A stretch of DNA of 64,000 nt from JAUXEH01 sp965533275 (GTDB taxonomy: Bacteria > Acidobacteriota > Aminicenantia > Aminicenantales > Aminicenantaceae), in the NCBI GenBank assembly GCA_965533275.1, contig CBESWG010000001.1, forward strand, positions 62,001 through 126,000, given 5' to 3'. The notes under the pieces are model-generated. The model was not told the origin of the DNA. It saw only the letters and a list, made by a program, of their open reading frames with translations, and did not search any database. A program made the position numbers and the translations under genes. How positions within the stretch are numbered: the stretch's first letter is position 1; every line of letters begins with the position of its first letter. This document shows positions 1 to 8,302 of this stretch, piece after piece.

Positions 1-516
1 GGAAGGTTTCAGCGTGCTCTTGAATAGGACGACCTCTGGGACTGTCAGGCTCCCAAATGGGGTGAGCTCATGGTTTTGCACGAGCTGGAGGATCCGATCC
101 AGGCCGTGCGGGGACTTGACCCGACCCAGAGTCAAATGCGGATGAAATTGGCGCCTTTCGCGAGGAAATCCCAAAGGCTCCAGCGCGTCCTCCAGGTCTT
201 GGTTAAGGTCTGCCAGGGGACGACTCTGATCGATCCCTGCCCAGATCACACGGGGTATCCGGGACTTGGGTGGGAATGTCCCCAAACCCGAAAAATCCAG
301 CGCAAATGATTCGTGGCGGGCGGTGACCTCATCCAAGGCATCACCAATGTCGGACTCCTGCGTGGAGGAAATTTCTCCCAGGAATTTGAGAGTCAGGTGC
401 ATGCCCTCCGGCCTGACCCAACGTACAGCAGCGTCGGGGCGCCTGGCCTCCTTCATGAATCCGAGGAGGGCCTTCCTCACATATTCATTTAGCTCGATGG
501 CGATGAAAGCCCGCAT
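1..516 (-). CDS. thpR: RNA 2',3'-cyclic phosphodiesterase / 2'-5' RNA ligase (partial, 3' end beyond window)
   Basis: Reads on the minus strand from an ATG at 516 to the window edge: 172 residues without a stop. The family normally has about 180-190 residues, so only the last few are missing. Both catalytic HxTx motifs of the 2H phosphoesterase fold are visible: HLTLKFLG near residue 48 and HPHLTLGR near residue 137. The start MRAFIAIEL is typical of the family. The ATG lies three bases after the cinA stop codon, so it is the last visible gene of the asnS-rimO-pgpA-cinA operon. Known members hydrolyse 2',3'-cyclic phosphate RNA ends or reversibly ligate tRNA halves; the cellular role is poorly defined. 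In many bacteria recA follows cinA and thpR, so recA may lie just outside the window (inference). Confidence 0.9.
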   Translation of the reverse strand, partial: MRAFIAIELNEYVRKALLGFMKEARRPDAAVRWVRPEGMHLTLKFLGEISSTQESDIGDALDEVTARHESFALDFSGLGTFPPKSRIPRVIWAGIDQSRPLADLNQDLEDALEPLGFPRERRQFHPHLTLGRVKSPHGLDRILQLVQNHELTPFGSLTVPEVVLFKSTLKPS

Positions 517-519
517 GGC

Positions 520-1800
520 CTATCCTCGGGGTCTCGCTGTTTGCTCCCGCTCCAGCGTGCGGCGCAGCATATCCAGGGCCGTCTGGCTGGCCCGCCGCTT
601 CACCGAGAGGCGATCACCCAGGAAAAGGTTCTTTTTGGTTTGCATCCCTTTCGGACCGGCCAGGGATATGTAGACCAGTCCAACCGGTTTCTCGTCGCTC
701 CCGCCGGTAGGGCCGGCGATACCGGTAATGCTGAGGCCGTAGGTCGCACCGGAACCGGCACGGATGCCTTCGGCCATGGAGGCTGACACCTCCGGGCTCA
801 CGGCCCCACAATTCTCCAGGAGAGAGGGAGACACACCCAAAAGCCGGATCTTTGCCGCATTGGAATAGGCTTCCACGCCTTCCAGGAAGTAGACCGAGCT
901 GCCGGGCACGTTCGTGATGCGGTGCCCCAGGAGTCCTCCCGTGCAGGATTCTGCTACTGCCAGGGTTGCAGCGTCCTGTTCGAGGAGTTTTCCTACCACC
1001 TCCTCCAGGTTCTCTTCCTGCGTACTGAAGACATCTTCACCAAGGCGTTCGCGCATGGCTGTGAAGACCCGGCTCAAATTATGCTCGGCATCATTTTCAC
1101 TCCGTCCGGAGAAAGCGGTCAAATGGATCTCGATCTCTTCGGGACTGGCGAGCACGGTCACTTCGAGGTCCTGATTTTCTTCGGGATAGAGGTCGGAGAT
1201 CCTATCTTCGATCCGTGATTCTGACACCCCGGCCAGTTTCAGTACCCTCCGAACCAGATAGCCCTCTCTCTGTTCCTGCATTCGAGAGGCGATCAGATCA
1301 GCAACCATGGGTTCGAATTCTCTTGGTGGGCCGGGCAGAAGCGCGATGGTGTGTTGAGGAGACTCCAGCCAGAGTCCCGGAGCTGTTCCATTGGGATTGT
1401 CCAGGGGCACGGAGCCCTCGATGATGAAGGCCTGCTTTCGATTCACATCGGAGATAGAGATGCCGCGTTTCTGAAAGCGGTCCTGGATCTGCTCCCAGAG
1501 GTGTTCCTGGAACAGAAGCCTTTTCTCCAGAGTGGAGGCAACGGTTTCCCGTGTCCTGTCGTCTCGTGTCGGGCCGAGGCCGCCGATGGTGAAAATGACA
1601 TCGGAACGCTCAAAGGCAGTCCGGAGACAGGCTGCCAGGTCTTCCGCATCGTCGCCCACCACTGTTTTATAGGAAACCCGAAGCCCGAGCCGGTTGAGGT
1701 GGCGTGTTAGGAAGAGAGAATCTGTATCCAGGTGATAGGGGGTGAGCATTTCCGAACCGACGGCAAGGATCTCGATCTTCGTGCGTCCGCGGTTGTTCAT
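520..1800 (-). CDS. cinA: CinA-family nicotinamide-nucleotide amidase / competence-damage protein
   Basis: The 426-residue protein has the two-domain CinA layout. An N-terminal MoaB/MogA-like domain (about residues 8-180, with VGSEML near the start and TIGGLGPTRDD) is followed by a C-terminal PncC-type amidase domain (about 265-420, with AVAESCTGGLLGHRIT and GIAGPTGGSDEKPVG). The C-terminal domain deamidates nicotinamide mononucleotide in pyridine-nucleotide salvage; the N-terminal domain is an ADP-ribose pyrophosphatase in characterised CinA proteins. The protein is cytosolic. The start codon overlaps the pgpA stop by four bases (1797-1800), indicating translational coupling, and thpR follows after three bases. 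Length and motifs match the full-length family, so nothing looks damaged. Confidence 0.93.
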   Translation of the reverse strand: MNNRGRTKIEILAVGSEMLTPYHLDTDSLFLTRHLNRLGLRVSYKTVVGDDAEDLAACLRTAFERSDVIFTIGGLGPTRDDRTRETVASTLEKRLLFQEHLWEQIQDRFQKRGISISDVNRKQAFIIEGSVPLDNPNGTAPGLWLESPQHTIALLPGPPREFEPMVADLIASRMQEQREGYLVRRVLKLAGVSESRIEDRISDLYPEENQDLEVTVLASPEEIEIHLTAFSGRSENDAEHNLSRVFTAMRERLGEDVFSTQEENLEEVVGKLLEQDAATLAVAESCTGGLLGHRITNVPGSSVYFLEGVEAYSNAAKIRLLGVSPSLLENCGAVSPEVSASMAEGIRAGSGATYGLSITGIAGPTGGSDEKPVGLVYISLAGPKGMQTKKNLFLGDRLSVKRRASQTALDMLRRTLEREQTARPRG

Positions 1801-2249
1801 AACACCAGCAGCAGTACGTTCAGGACAATGCTGGCATATATGCCGGCCAGGATATCATCCAGCATTATGCCCCAACCGCCTCGGAAGGATTCGGCCTTGT
1901 GAATGAACAGCGGCTTGATAACGTCGAAGAATCGGAATAGAAAAAAACTAGCCAACACCATCCACCAGATGGGGGGGACGAGAAGGAGGGCAATCCACTG
2001 TCCCACCACCTCATCGATGACCACGGTCCTGGGATCTTCCTTCTTTCTCCGCGTGGCATACGCCGAGGATGCCCAGACTCCCACGAAATAGCCAACCAGC
2101 CCGATGATCAGATAGAGCGGCCAGGAAATGTTGTGGAACCAGAACCGGTAACCCAGCGCAACGATCAAACTGGCGAGCGTGCCCGGAGCGACTGGGAAAT
2201 ATCCGGATCCGAAAAAAGTGGCCAGGCCGTCTATCAGAATGCGTCTCAT
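1797..2249 (-). CDS. pgpA: phosphatidylglycerophosphatase A
   Basis: A 150-residue integral membrane protein of the PgpA family, which dephosphorylates phosphatidylglycerophosphate to phosphatidylglycerol at the inner membrane. The diagnostic sequence VIDEVVGQWIALL lies near residue 75. It is followed by the DVIKP block and by GGWGIMLDDILAGIYA near the C-terminus, which carries the acidic metal-binding residues. There are about four hydrophobic segments. The gene is locked into the operon: its ATG overlaps the rimO stop (2246-2249) and its stop overlaps the cinA start. The pairing with cinA is common in bacteria. Length is slightly short for the family but complete. Confidence 0.92.
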   Translation of the reverse strand: MRRILIDGLATFFGSGYFPVAPGTLASLIVALGYRFWFHNISWPLYLIIGLVGYFVGVWASSAYATRRKKEDPRTVVIDEVVGQWIALLLVPPIWWMVLASFFLFRFFDVIKPLFIHKAESFRGGWGIMLDDILAGIYASIVLNVLLLVL

Positions 2250-3577
2250 TTTATTGTCCCATATAGATCATATACATCGCTGCGCAGGATTTCAACTTCT
2301 TGGAGTACATCAAATAATGGCTGAGGGCCTTCGGGCTGTTCGATTAACACCACTCCGTCTACCTCTGGAGCCTGGTACTGGGTCCTGCCGATGAGCATGC
2401 CCGGTTTCTCCTTCAGGTGTCCCTCCAGAAGTACGGGGATATGGGTGCCGACGTAGCGTTTCAGGCGTTGCGCCGAGATCTCGGCCTGCATCTCCATGAT
2501 CTCCTGCCTCCTCTGAACTTTTTCTTGGGTAGGGATATCGTCCTGCCACGCGAAGCTGGGCGTATCCTTTTCGTGGGAATAGGTGAAGACCCCCAGATGG
2601 TCGAAGCTCGCTTCTCGGACGAAGTTCTTGAGATGCTCGAATTCTTCGGGGCCTTCGCCTGGGAATCCAACGATCAGTGAGGTGCGGAGCACAGCGTCGG
2701 GAAGACTCTGCCGGATCTTTCCGATCAGTTCGAGTGATTGTGATCCCTTCAGACCCCGGCCCATCTTCCTGATCACTTCCGGGGATGCATGCTGGAAAGG
2801 GCTGTCGATATAGGTGCATACCTTGTCTGAACGCATGCTATCCAGCAGACTATCGGAGATCTCTTCCGGATAGCAGTAAAGGATACGGATCCACCTCAGG
2901 TCCGGGATCCTATCCAGCGCCGCTATGAGTTGAGACAGACCTTCGTCCAATCCCAGATCGCGGCCGTAATATGTGGAGTCCTGAGAGATGAGGTTGACCT
3001 CCCTGATACCCTGCTCGGCCAATCGGCGTGTCTCCTGGACGATGGAATCGATGCTGCGGGACCTGTAAGGGCCTTTTATTCGTGGTATGGTGCAGAACGT
3101 GCAGTGGTTCGAACAACCTTCGGAGATCTTGACATATGCCCAGGCTGGGGGGGTCGACAGGATGCGCGGCGAAGCGTGATCGTAGAGGAAGCATCGTTCC
3201 TCAGGATCGTAGGGCCTGTCTTCGATGAGGTGAACGATGTGGTGGAAATCGGATACTCCTGTCCAGAGATCGATCCCCGGATATCGCTGTCTCAGCGCAG
3301 GCAGTTCCTTCTGGACATAGCAGCCCGAGGCCACGATCTTGATATGGGGCCGTTTCTTTTTGAATGAGAGGGCCTCCTGAAAATGCTGTTCGGCTTCCTC
3401 CCGGGCGGGCTGGATAAAGCCGCAGGTGTTGACGATGATGATGTCCGATTCTCCAAGTTCGGGCTCTACCTGATAGTTGCCGGACTGGAGTAGGTAGCCC
3501 AGCATGACCTCACTGTCCACGAGATTCTTGGCGCAGCCGAGACTCACCAGTGCGATGCGTTTCTTTTGATCCCCCAT
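2246..3577 (-). CDS. rimO: ribosomal protein S12 methylthiotransferase RimO
   Basis: Radical SAM methylthiotransferase that thiomethylates an aspartate of ribosomal protein S12. The order of domains is the UPF0004 N-terminal domain (SLGCAKNLVDSEVM, plus Cys residues at NTCGF and SGCYVQ), the radical SAM core with CSNHCTFCTIPRIKG (CxxxCxxC), and a C-terminal TRAM domain. It should carry two 4Fe-4S clusters. The start is placed at 3577 (MGDQKKRIALVSLGC). The reading frame runs 34 codons further upstream, but that part is proline-rich and overlaps the end of asnS. At 443 residues this start fits the family. A SLGCAKNLVDSEVM-type start separates RimO from MiaB. The gene follows asnS by 29 bases and overlaps pgpA by four. 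Confidence 0.93.
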   Translation of the reverse strand: MGDQKKRIALVSLGCAKNLVDSEVMLGYLLQSGNYQVEPELGESDIIIVNTCGFIQPAREEAEQHFQEALSFKKKRPHIKIVASGCYVQKELPALRQRYPGIDLWTGVSDFHHIVHLIEDRPYDPEERCFLYDHASPRILSTPPAWAYVKISEGCSNHCTFCTIPRIKGPYRSRSIDSIVQETRRLAEQGIREVNLISQDSTYYGRDLGLDEGLSQLIAALDRIPDLRWIRILYCYPEEISDSLLDSMRSDKVCTYIDSPFQHASPEVIRKMGRGLKGSQSLELIGKIRQSLPDAVLRTSLIVGFPGEGPEEFEHLKNFVREASFDHLGVFTYSHEKDTPSFAWQDDIPTQEKVQRRQEIMEMQAEISAQRLKRYVGTHIPVLLEGHLKEKPGMLIGRTQYQAPEVDGVVLIEQPEGPQPLFDVLQEVEILRSDVYDLYGTIK

Positions 3578-3606
3578 GTTAGGCGAGCTCGGACACGCTA
3601 CCCCTG

Positions 3607-4899
3607 TTAGGGATAGATGCGGTGGAGGAGGCGGGGGAAGGGTATGGTTTCCCGGATATGTTTGATGCCGCACAACCATGAGAGCATGCGTTCCACACCC
3701 AATCCGAATCCGGAATGCGGCACTGAGCCGTATTTCCTGAGGTCAATGTACCATTCATAGGCATCGCGGGGCAGGTTGTGTTCCTTGATCTTTTCCTCCA
3801 GGAGCACGGGATCATGGATCCTCTGCCCCCCTCCGATGATCTCTCCGTATCCTTCGGAGGCCAGCACATCCATCCCGAGGACCAGATCCGGTCTCCCCTC
3901 CGCAGGCTGCATGTAGAATGCCTTGATTTTGGTGGGGAAGTGGGTGACGCAAACAGGAGAGTTGAAGTGTTCGCTGAGTGCCGTCTCCTCAGGCGCGCCA
4001 AAATCGTCCCCGAAGGAGACCGAGCTGCCTTTTTCGTTCAACACCCGGATCGCGTCTTCATATGTGATCCGGGGAAAAGGCTTCTTGATATTCTCGAGGG
4101 GAGCCCTGTCTCTTTCGAGCACGTCGAGGGCCTCTTTCTTGTTTTCCAGGACGCGGTCTATGATGTAAACGATGAGATCTTCGCCCAGGACCTTGATATC
4201 ATCCAGGGTGGCAAAGGCGATTTCGGGCTCCACCATCCAGAATTCGATGAGGTGTTTGCGGGTTTTCGATTTTTCGGCCCGAAAGGTGGGACCGAAACAG
4301 TAGACTTTGCCGAAGGCCATGGCCGTCGCCTCGTTGTACAGCTGGCCACTCTGGCTGAGGTAGGCCTTCTGATCGAAATACTCCGTCTCGAAAAGGGTGG
4401 TGGTGCCTTCACAGGCGCTGGGAGTCAGGATGGGCGTGTCCATGTTCCGGAAACCCCGGCCGTCGAAAAAATCCCGTATGGCCTTGATGAGTTCGGTCCT
4501 CACCTCCAGTACGGCATGTTGTTTGCTCGAGCGCAGCCAGAGGTGGCGGTGATCCATGAGGAACGAGATCCCGTGTTCTTTGGGCGTGATCGGATATTCC
4601 TCTGCGATCTGGACGATCTCGATGTCCGCGATGCTCATCTCGAGGCCTCCGGGGGCGCGCTTGTCTTCCCTAACCTGCCCGCGGAGGATGAGTGAGGATT
4701 CCAGGGTCAGCTCATCGAATTTCTGGAAGAGCGGGTGATCTTTCTCCGCGCTGTAGATCGTTCCCTGCAGGAGGCCCGTCCCGTCGCGGACCAATAGAAA
4801 ACGGATCTTGCCGCTGGAGCGCTTATTGTACAGCCAACCCCTGATCTCGATGTCTTGGTTCAGATGGCCTTTGAGGTCCTCGATATATACCCATTGCAT
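3607..4899 (-). CDS. asnS: asparaginyl-tRNA synthetase
   Basis: Class II aminoacyl-tRNA synthetase of 430 residues. The N-terminal OB-fold anticodon-binding domain (about 1-105, with IEIRGWLYNKRSSGK) precedes a catalytic core holding motif 2 (FGPTFRAEKSKTRKHLIEFW) and motif 3 (GFGLGVERML). The short length and HLIEFWMVEPE favour AsnRS over AspRS. The start is taken as 4899 (MQWVYIEDLKGH). The frame extends 24 codons upstream, but that extension crosses the promoter at 4910-4938. With that promoter the transcript would begin about four bases before the ATG, so the message is effectively leaderless; no Shine-Dalgarno sequence is visible. The cognate tRNA-Asn gene is also in this window at 33873. 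Confidence 0.95.
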   Translation of the reverse strand: MQWVYIEDLKGHLNQDIEIRGWLYNKRSSGKIRFLLVRDGTGLLQGTIYSAEKDHPLFQKFDELTLESSLILRGQVREDKRAPGGLEMSIADIEIVQIAEEYPITPKEHGISFLMDHRHLWLRSSKQHAVLEVRTELIKAIRDFFDGRGFRNMDTPILTPSACEGTTTLFETEYFDQKAYLSQSGQLYNEATAMAFGKVYCFGPTFRAEKSKTRKHLIEFWMVEPEIAFATLDDIKVLGEDLIVYIIDRVLENKKEALDVLERDRAPLENIKKPFPRITYEDAIRVLNEKGSSVSFGDDFGAPEETALSEHFNSPVCVTHFPTKIKAFYMQPAEGRPDLVLGMDVLASEGYGEIIGGGQRIHDPVLLEEKIKEHNLPRDAYEWYIDLRKYGSVPHSGFGLGVERMLSWLCGIKHIRETIPFPRLLHRIYP

Positions 4900-4909
4900 A
4901 GTGTCCGAA

Positions 4910-4938
4910 ATTATAAACCTTTCGGGTGCGGTTGACAA
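4910..4938 (-). promoter_or_regulatory. sigma70-type promoter of asnS operon
   Basis: On the minus strand TTGTCA (4933-4938), 17 bases, then a perfect TATAAT (4910-4915). The -10 box ends 10 bases before the asnS ATG, predicting a 5' leader of only about 3-4 bases. The -35 box overlaps the -35 of the divergent promoter for the corrinoid gene. Confidence 0.75.
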
Positions 4939-4961
4939 TCCTGTGAGGTTCGATTTATATA
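4932..4961 (+). promoter_or_regulatory. divergent promoter of corrinoid-protein gene
   Basis: On the plus strand a consensus TTGACA (4932-4937), 18 bases, then TATATA (4956-4961). The -10 ends nine bases before the ATG at 4971, and no ribosome-binding site is visible, so a near-leaderless mRNA is predicted. The -35 hexamer is offset by one base from the asnS -35 on the other strand, so only one of the two promoters could be occupied at a time. Confidence 0.6.
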
Positions 4962-4970
4962 GAAGTCGCA

Positions 4971-5645
4971 ATGAATAAAGAATATTTGCGCAAGATCGCG
5001 CTGTGTGTCGAACGAGGCAAAATCGATGGGAAATCTCCGCATCCCCCTGATATGAGGGAACAGGATGGAGCGGATGAATTGACCGCCAAAGCCCTGGAGT
5101 CCGGCCTCATGCCTCATGAGATCCTATCGAATTCGCTGATTGAGGGGATGAAGATTGTGGGGGAGAGGTTCCGCAACAACGAGATCTACCTTCCCGATGT
5201 TTTAATGTCGGCGCGAGCCATGACCGCGGCTATGGTGCACCTGAAACCTTTTTTCAACTCCGGGAACGTGAAGTACAAAGGCCGGATCGTACTGGGGACC
5301 GTGGCCGGTGATCTGCATGACATCGGCAAGAAGATCGTCGGCATGTTCTTCGAGGGGGGTGGTTGGGAGGTCATCGACTGCGGCGTGGATGTGTCTGCTC
5401 CTCAGTTTCTTCAGAGCATCGAGGATCACGCACCCAACGCCGTAGGATTGAGCGCCCTCTTGACGACCACTATGGTCAACATGGAAGAAATCGTCAGGAA
5501 GATCAAAGACAGATACCCGGATATCAAGGTCATTGTCGGGGGGGCCCCGGTGACGGGAAAATTTTCCGACGAGATCGGGGCGGATGGCTACTCCCCAGAT
5601 CCCCAGGGAGCCCTGGACAGGCTCACGAGCCCACCCGAGATATAG
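4971..5645 (+). CDS. methyltransferase cognate corrinoid protein (B12-binding, MtbC/MttC-like)
   Basis: A 224-residue corrinoid protein with the two-domain layout of methyltransferase shuttle proteins. A helical cap domain (about 35-100) is followed by a Rossmann-like B12-binding domain (about 103-220). The cobalt ligand motif DLHDIGK is present, with His at residue 116, followed by SALLTTTM and VGGAPV, the usual base-off binding signature. Such proteins carry methyl groups between a substrate methyltransferase and a second acceptor (tetrahydrofolate, CoM or homocysteine). No MtaB/MttB-type partner is in the window, so the methyl donor is unknown. The next gene, DUF4416, follows after seven bases. 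A possible leaderless start is discussed under the promoter. Confidence 0.88.
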   Translation: MNKEYLRKIALCVERGKIDGKSPHPPDMREQDGADELTAKALESGLMPHEILSNSLIEGMKIVGERFRNNEIYLPDVLMSARAMTAAMVHLKPFFNSGNVKYKGRIVLGTVAGDLHDIGKKIVGMFFEGGGWEVIDCGVDVSAPQFLQSIEDHAPNAVGLSALLTTTMVNMEEIVRKIKDRYPDIKVIVGGAPVTGKFSDEIGADGYSPDPQGALDRLTSPPEI

Positions 5646-5652
5646 GAAAAAA

Positions 5653-6195
5653 ATGTCGGAGGCCGGCCCTTTTACTCCGGTCAAACTGATCTGCGGAGTG
5701 ATGTCCGGTGTCGCTTCGGCTTTTGAAACCGCAGAATCAGTGCTTGCCAATGAGTTCGGGCCCATTGATTCCTCCTCGGAACCATTCCCTTTTGACTTGA
5801 CAACATATTACTCAAACCAGATGGGGGAGGGGCTCCGGCGCCGATTCCACAGCTTTGAGCGGCTGATCCAGCCTGAGGATTTAAGTGATATTAAACTACG
5901 GACAAACAGGATAGAGGAGGACATGCGCCACCGCTATTCTGCTGGGTCCCGAATCCTCAACCTGGATCCGGGATGCCTGAGTGGCTATTCTCTTGTTTTT
6001 GGGACCACCAAGAACTTCGCCCACCGTATCCCACTAAACCGTGGGATCTATGCCCACCTGGAACTCATTTTCAGCAAGGACTCGATCAAGGCTCTCGACT
6101 GGACGTATCCGGATTTCAAGTCGCCGCAATATCATGAATGGCTGTGGGAAGTGAGGCGAATCTATCTTACCCAACACAAGACGATCGGAATCTGA
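5653..6195 (+). CDS. DUF4416 family protein
   Basis: A 180-residue soluble protein matching the DUF4416 family by its overall pattern: PVKLICGVMSG at the start, DLTTYYSNQMGEGL and FERLIQPEDLSDIKLRTN in the middle, and RILNLDPGCLSGYSLVFGTTKN and HRIPLNRGIYAHLELIF towards the end. No enzymatic activity is established for the family that I can name. The start at 5653 is preceded by AGGA at a suitable distance, seven bases after the corrinoid gene stop, so the two are probably one transcript. No signal peptide or membrane segment is seen. The gene converges on the cysteine desulfurase gene with 17 bases between the stops. Confidence 0.8.
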   Translation: MSEAGPFTPVKLICGVMSGVASAFETAESVLANEFGPIDSSSEPFPFDLTTYYSNQMGEGLRRRFHSFERLIQPEDLSDIKLRTNRIEEDMRHRYSAGSRILNLDPGCLSGYSLVFGTTKNFAHRIPLNRGIYAHLELIFSKDSIKALDWTYPDFKSPQYHEWLWEVRRIYLTQHKTIGI

Positions 6196-6212
6196 GCACC
6201 TGGGACTGGACC

Positions 6213-7370
6213 TTAATCGAGTTCCGGATCGTAGGCCGAGATCTCCCGCAGCTTGCGGACGATCTCCGGAAGCTCCCGCAGGACAGTTTCGATATCGCCC
6301 TCCGTGTTGAAGCGGCCCAGTGAGATGCGCAGCGTGGAGCGGGCGAATTGGGGAGGCATCCCGATCGCACTCAGCACATGAGATACCTCCTCGGAATCCT
6401 CACTGCAGGCTGAGCCCGTGGAAACATAGATGTCTTTGGTGGCCAGGGCGAGCAGGATAGCCTCGGCTTCGAGGCCGGGGAAAGCGTAGTTGAGTGTCGA
6501 TTTCACACGACCGTCCTCCGGCCCGTTGAACCTCACCTTGGGGATGCTCGCATCGATCCCATGCTTTAGCTGTGCGGCAAGCTCGCCGATCCGGATGTTG
6601 TCTGCTGCGCTCTGTTCGACCAGGATGCGGACAGCCTCTCCGAATCCCACGATTCCTGCTGTATTCTCTGTCCCGGAACGCATCTGCCTTTCCTGATGCC
6701 CCCCGTATATCAGGGGCTGAATCCGGGTCCCCTTACGGATGTACAGCGCACCCACGCCCTTGGGGCCGTACACTTTGTGCGCGGAGAGGGTGAGGAGGTC
6801 CACCCCGAGTTCATCGACATCCACCGGGATCTTCCCGAAACTCTGAACGGCGTCGGTATGCAGGATCACACCCGCTTCCCGGGCGATCCGGGAGATCTCT
6901 TTGATGGGCTGAATGGTCCCGAGCTCATTGTTGGCGTGCATGACGGAAATGAGTGCCGTACGGGGAGATACCGCCGCCTCGAGGGCCTCAAGGTCGATGT
7001 AGCCGGTAGCGTCCACCGGGACATATGTGACCCTTTTCCCGTTCTTTTCCAGGTAAGCGGCGGATTCTATAACGGCCGGATGTTCGATGGCCGAGGTGAT
7101 GAGCTCGTTCTTGTCAGGGAGCGCATCAAAAACACCCCGAATGGCGAAATTATCCGATTCCGTGCCGGAGCCGGTGAATACGATCTCAGAACGGCTCGCT
7201 CCCAGGGCGGAGGCGATGACCTCACGTGCCTCGGTCAAGAGTTCCTTCGCGTCTCTCCCGATGGGGTAGAGTGACGAAGGATTGCCAAAATGTTCCTTGA
7301 GAAACCAGGTCATCCTATCACAGACCCGAGGATCGAGTGGAGTCGTAGCGTTATTGTCCAGGTATATCAT
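6213..7370 (-). CDS. cysteine desulfurase (NifS/IscS family)
   Basis: A 385-residue PLP enzyme of the class V aminotransferase fold. It removes sulfur from cysteine as an enzyme-bound persulfide for Fe-S cluster and thio-cofactor assembly. Key features are the N-terminal MIYLDNNATTPLDP, the PLP lysine in SAHKVYGPKG (Lys199), His in AIEHPAV, and the catalytic Cys322 in the loop STGSACSEDS, characteristic of group I (NifS/IscS). It is cytosolic and follows the short SerA gene by 26 bases, so it is likely the third gene of a serC-like/serA-like/nifS operon. No iscU or iscR is adjacent, so I leave the symbol empty. A second cysteine-desulfurase-like gene is at 54893-56065. Confidence 0.92.
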   Translation of the reverse strand: MIYLDNNATTPLDPRVCDRMTWFLKEHFGNPSSLYPIGRDAKELLTEAREVIASALGASRSEIVFTGSGTESDNFAIRGVFDALPDKNELITSAIEHPAVIESAAYLEKNGKRVTYVPVDATGYIDLEALEAAVSPRTALISVMHANNELGTIQPIKEISRIAREAGVILHTDAVQSFGKIPVDVDELGVDLLTLSAHKVYGPKGVGALYIRKGTRIQPLIYGGHQERQMRSGTENTAGIVGFGEAVRILVEQSAADNIRIGELAAQLKHGIDASIPKVRFNGPEDGRVKSTLNYAFPGLEAEAILLALATKDIYVSTGSACSEDSEEVSHVLSAIGMPPQFARSTLRISLGRFNTEGDIETVLRELPEIVRKLREISAYDPELD

Positions 7371-7396
7371 GACGCTCGTATCAGTCCCGGTGGAGA

Positions 7397-8302
7397 TCAG
7401 AGATATTTGTCCTTCAGTATCTTGACCACTTCCAATCCGGCCCGCTTCTGGCCTTCACCTGCCGCGGATCCGATATGGGGAGTGGCCAGCACATTGGGGT
7501 GATCAACCAGAGCGAAGTTCGTGGCCGGTTCTTCTTCATAGACGTCGATGGCGGCCGCCCTGACCTTGCCCGCTTCCAATGCTCTGAGCAGGGCCTCTTC
7601 GTCCACCACTCCTCCCCGGGCAGCATTGACGATGACGACGCCGTCCTTCATCGAGTCGAACTGCGCATCGCTGATCATGTGTCGGGTGGACGCATTAAAA
7701 GGCAAGTGGAGTGAGATGACATCCGCAGTTCCAAAAAGTTCGTCCAGGGTAACCTGCCGGACATCCAGATCTGTGTCGATGTCGACGATGTCAAAGGCGA
7801 CGGCCTGCATCCCGAAAGCCAGCCCACGCTCCGCGACAGCCAGGCCGATCCGGCCGCTGCCAATGATCCCGAGGGTCTTGCCGTAGAGTTCGCTGCCCTT
7901 GAATTTCTTCTTTTCCCACAAGTGGGCCTTCATGGAGAGATTGGCTGGGCCGTGGTTGCGAACGGCGGCCAGCATCAAACCGAATGTGTGCTCGGCAACC
8001 GTGATGGTGGTGGCCGACGGCGTGTTGTTCACCTGTATACCTTTTTCCTGGGCTGCGGCCACATCCACATTGTCGAGCCCGATCCCTGCCCTGACAACGA
8101 TCTCCAGCTCATCAGATGCTGCGATCACGTTCTTGGTGATCTTGGTGGCGCTGCGCACGACAGCAGCATTATATCCGGGGATGGTCTCGATGAGTGCGTT
8201 CTCATCCATGCCTGTTTTTAGAGTTACGTCAAAGTCCTGAACAGCCTCCAGCCCGGCGAAGGCGTCCGAATCCAGCGCGTCGCATACGAGTATTTTCTTC
8301 AT
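7397..8302 (-). CDS. serA: D-3-phosphoglycerate dehydrogenase-like 2-hydroxyacid dehydrogenase (short form)
   Basis: A 301-residue NAD-dependent D-2-hydroxyacid dehydrogenase. The Rossmann motif GIIGSGRIGLAVAERG lies near residue 145. The catalytic Arg is in VNAARGGVVDEEAL, the Glu lies further on, and the His is in ATPHIGSAAGEG. It lacks the C-terminal ACT and intervening domains of long SerA, as in several anaerobes. The start is the ATG at 8302: it overlaps the preceding stop (8299-8302) and is served by GGAG eight to nine bases upstream. A TTG two codons earlier is possible but unneeded. The adjacent class V aminotransferase makes serine biosynthesis (3-phosphoglycerate to 3-phosphohydroxypyruvate) the best reading. 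Related dehydrogenases for glyoxylate cannot be excluded. Confidence 0.83.
   Translation of the reverse strand: MKKILVCDALDSDAFAGLEAVQDFDVTLKTGMDENALIETIPGYNAAVVRSATKITKNVIAASDELEIVVRAGIGLDNVDVAAAQEKGIQVNNTPSATTITVAEHTFGLMLAAVRNHGPANLSMKAHLWEKKKFKGSELYGKTLGIIGSGRIGLAVAERGLAFGMQAVAFDIVDIDTDLDVRQVTLDELFGTADVISLHLPFNASTRHMISDAQFDSMKDGVVIVNAARGGVVDEEALLRALEAGKVRAAAIDVYEEEPATNFALVDHPNVLATPHIGSAAGEGQKRAGLEVVKILKDKYL

Noticed and set aside
3778..4695. 305-codon open frame antisense to asnS
   Set aside because: asnS motifs are all present on the minus strand; the frame has no independent support.
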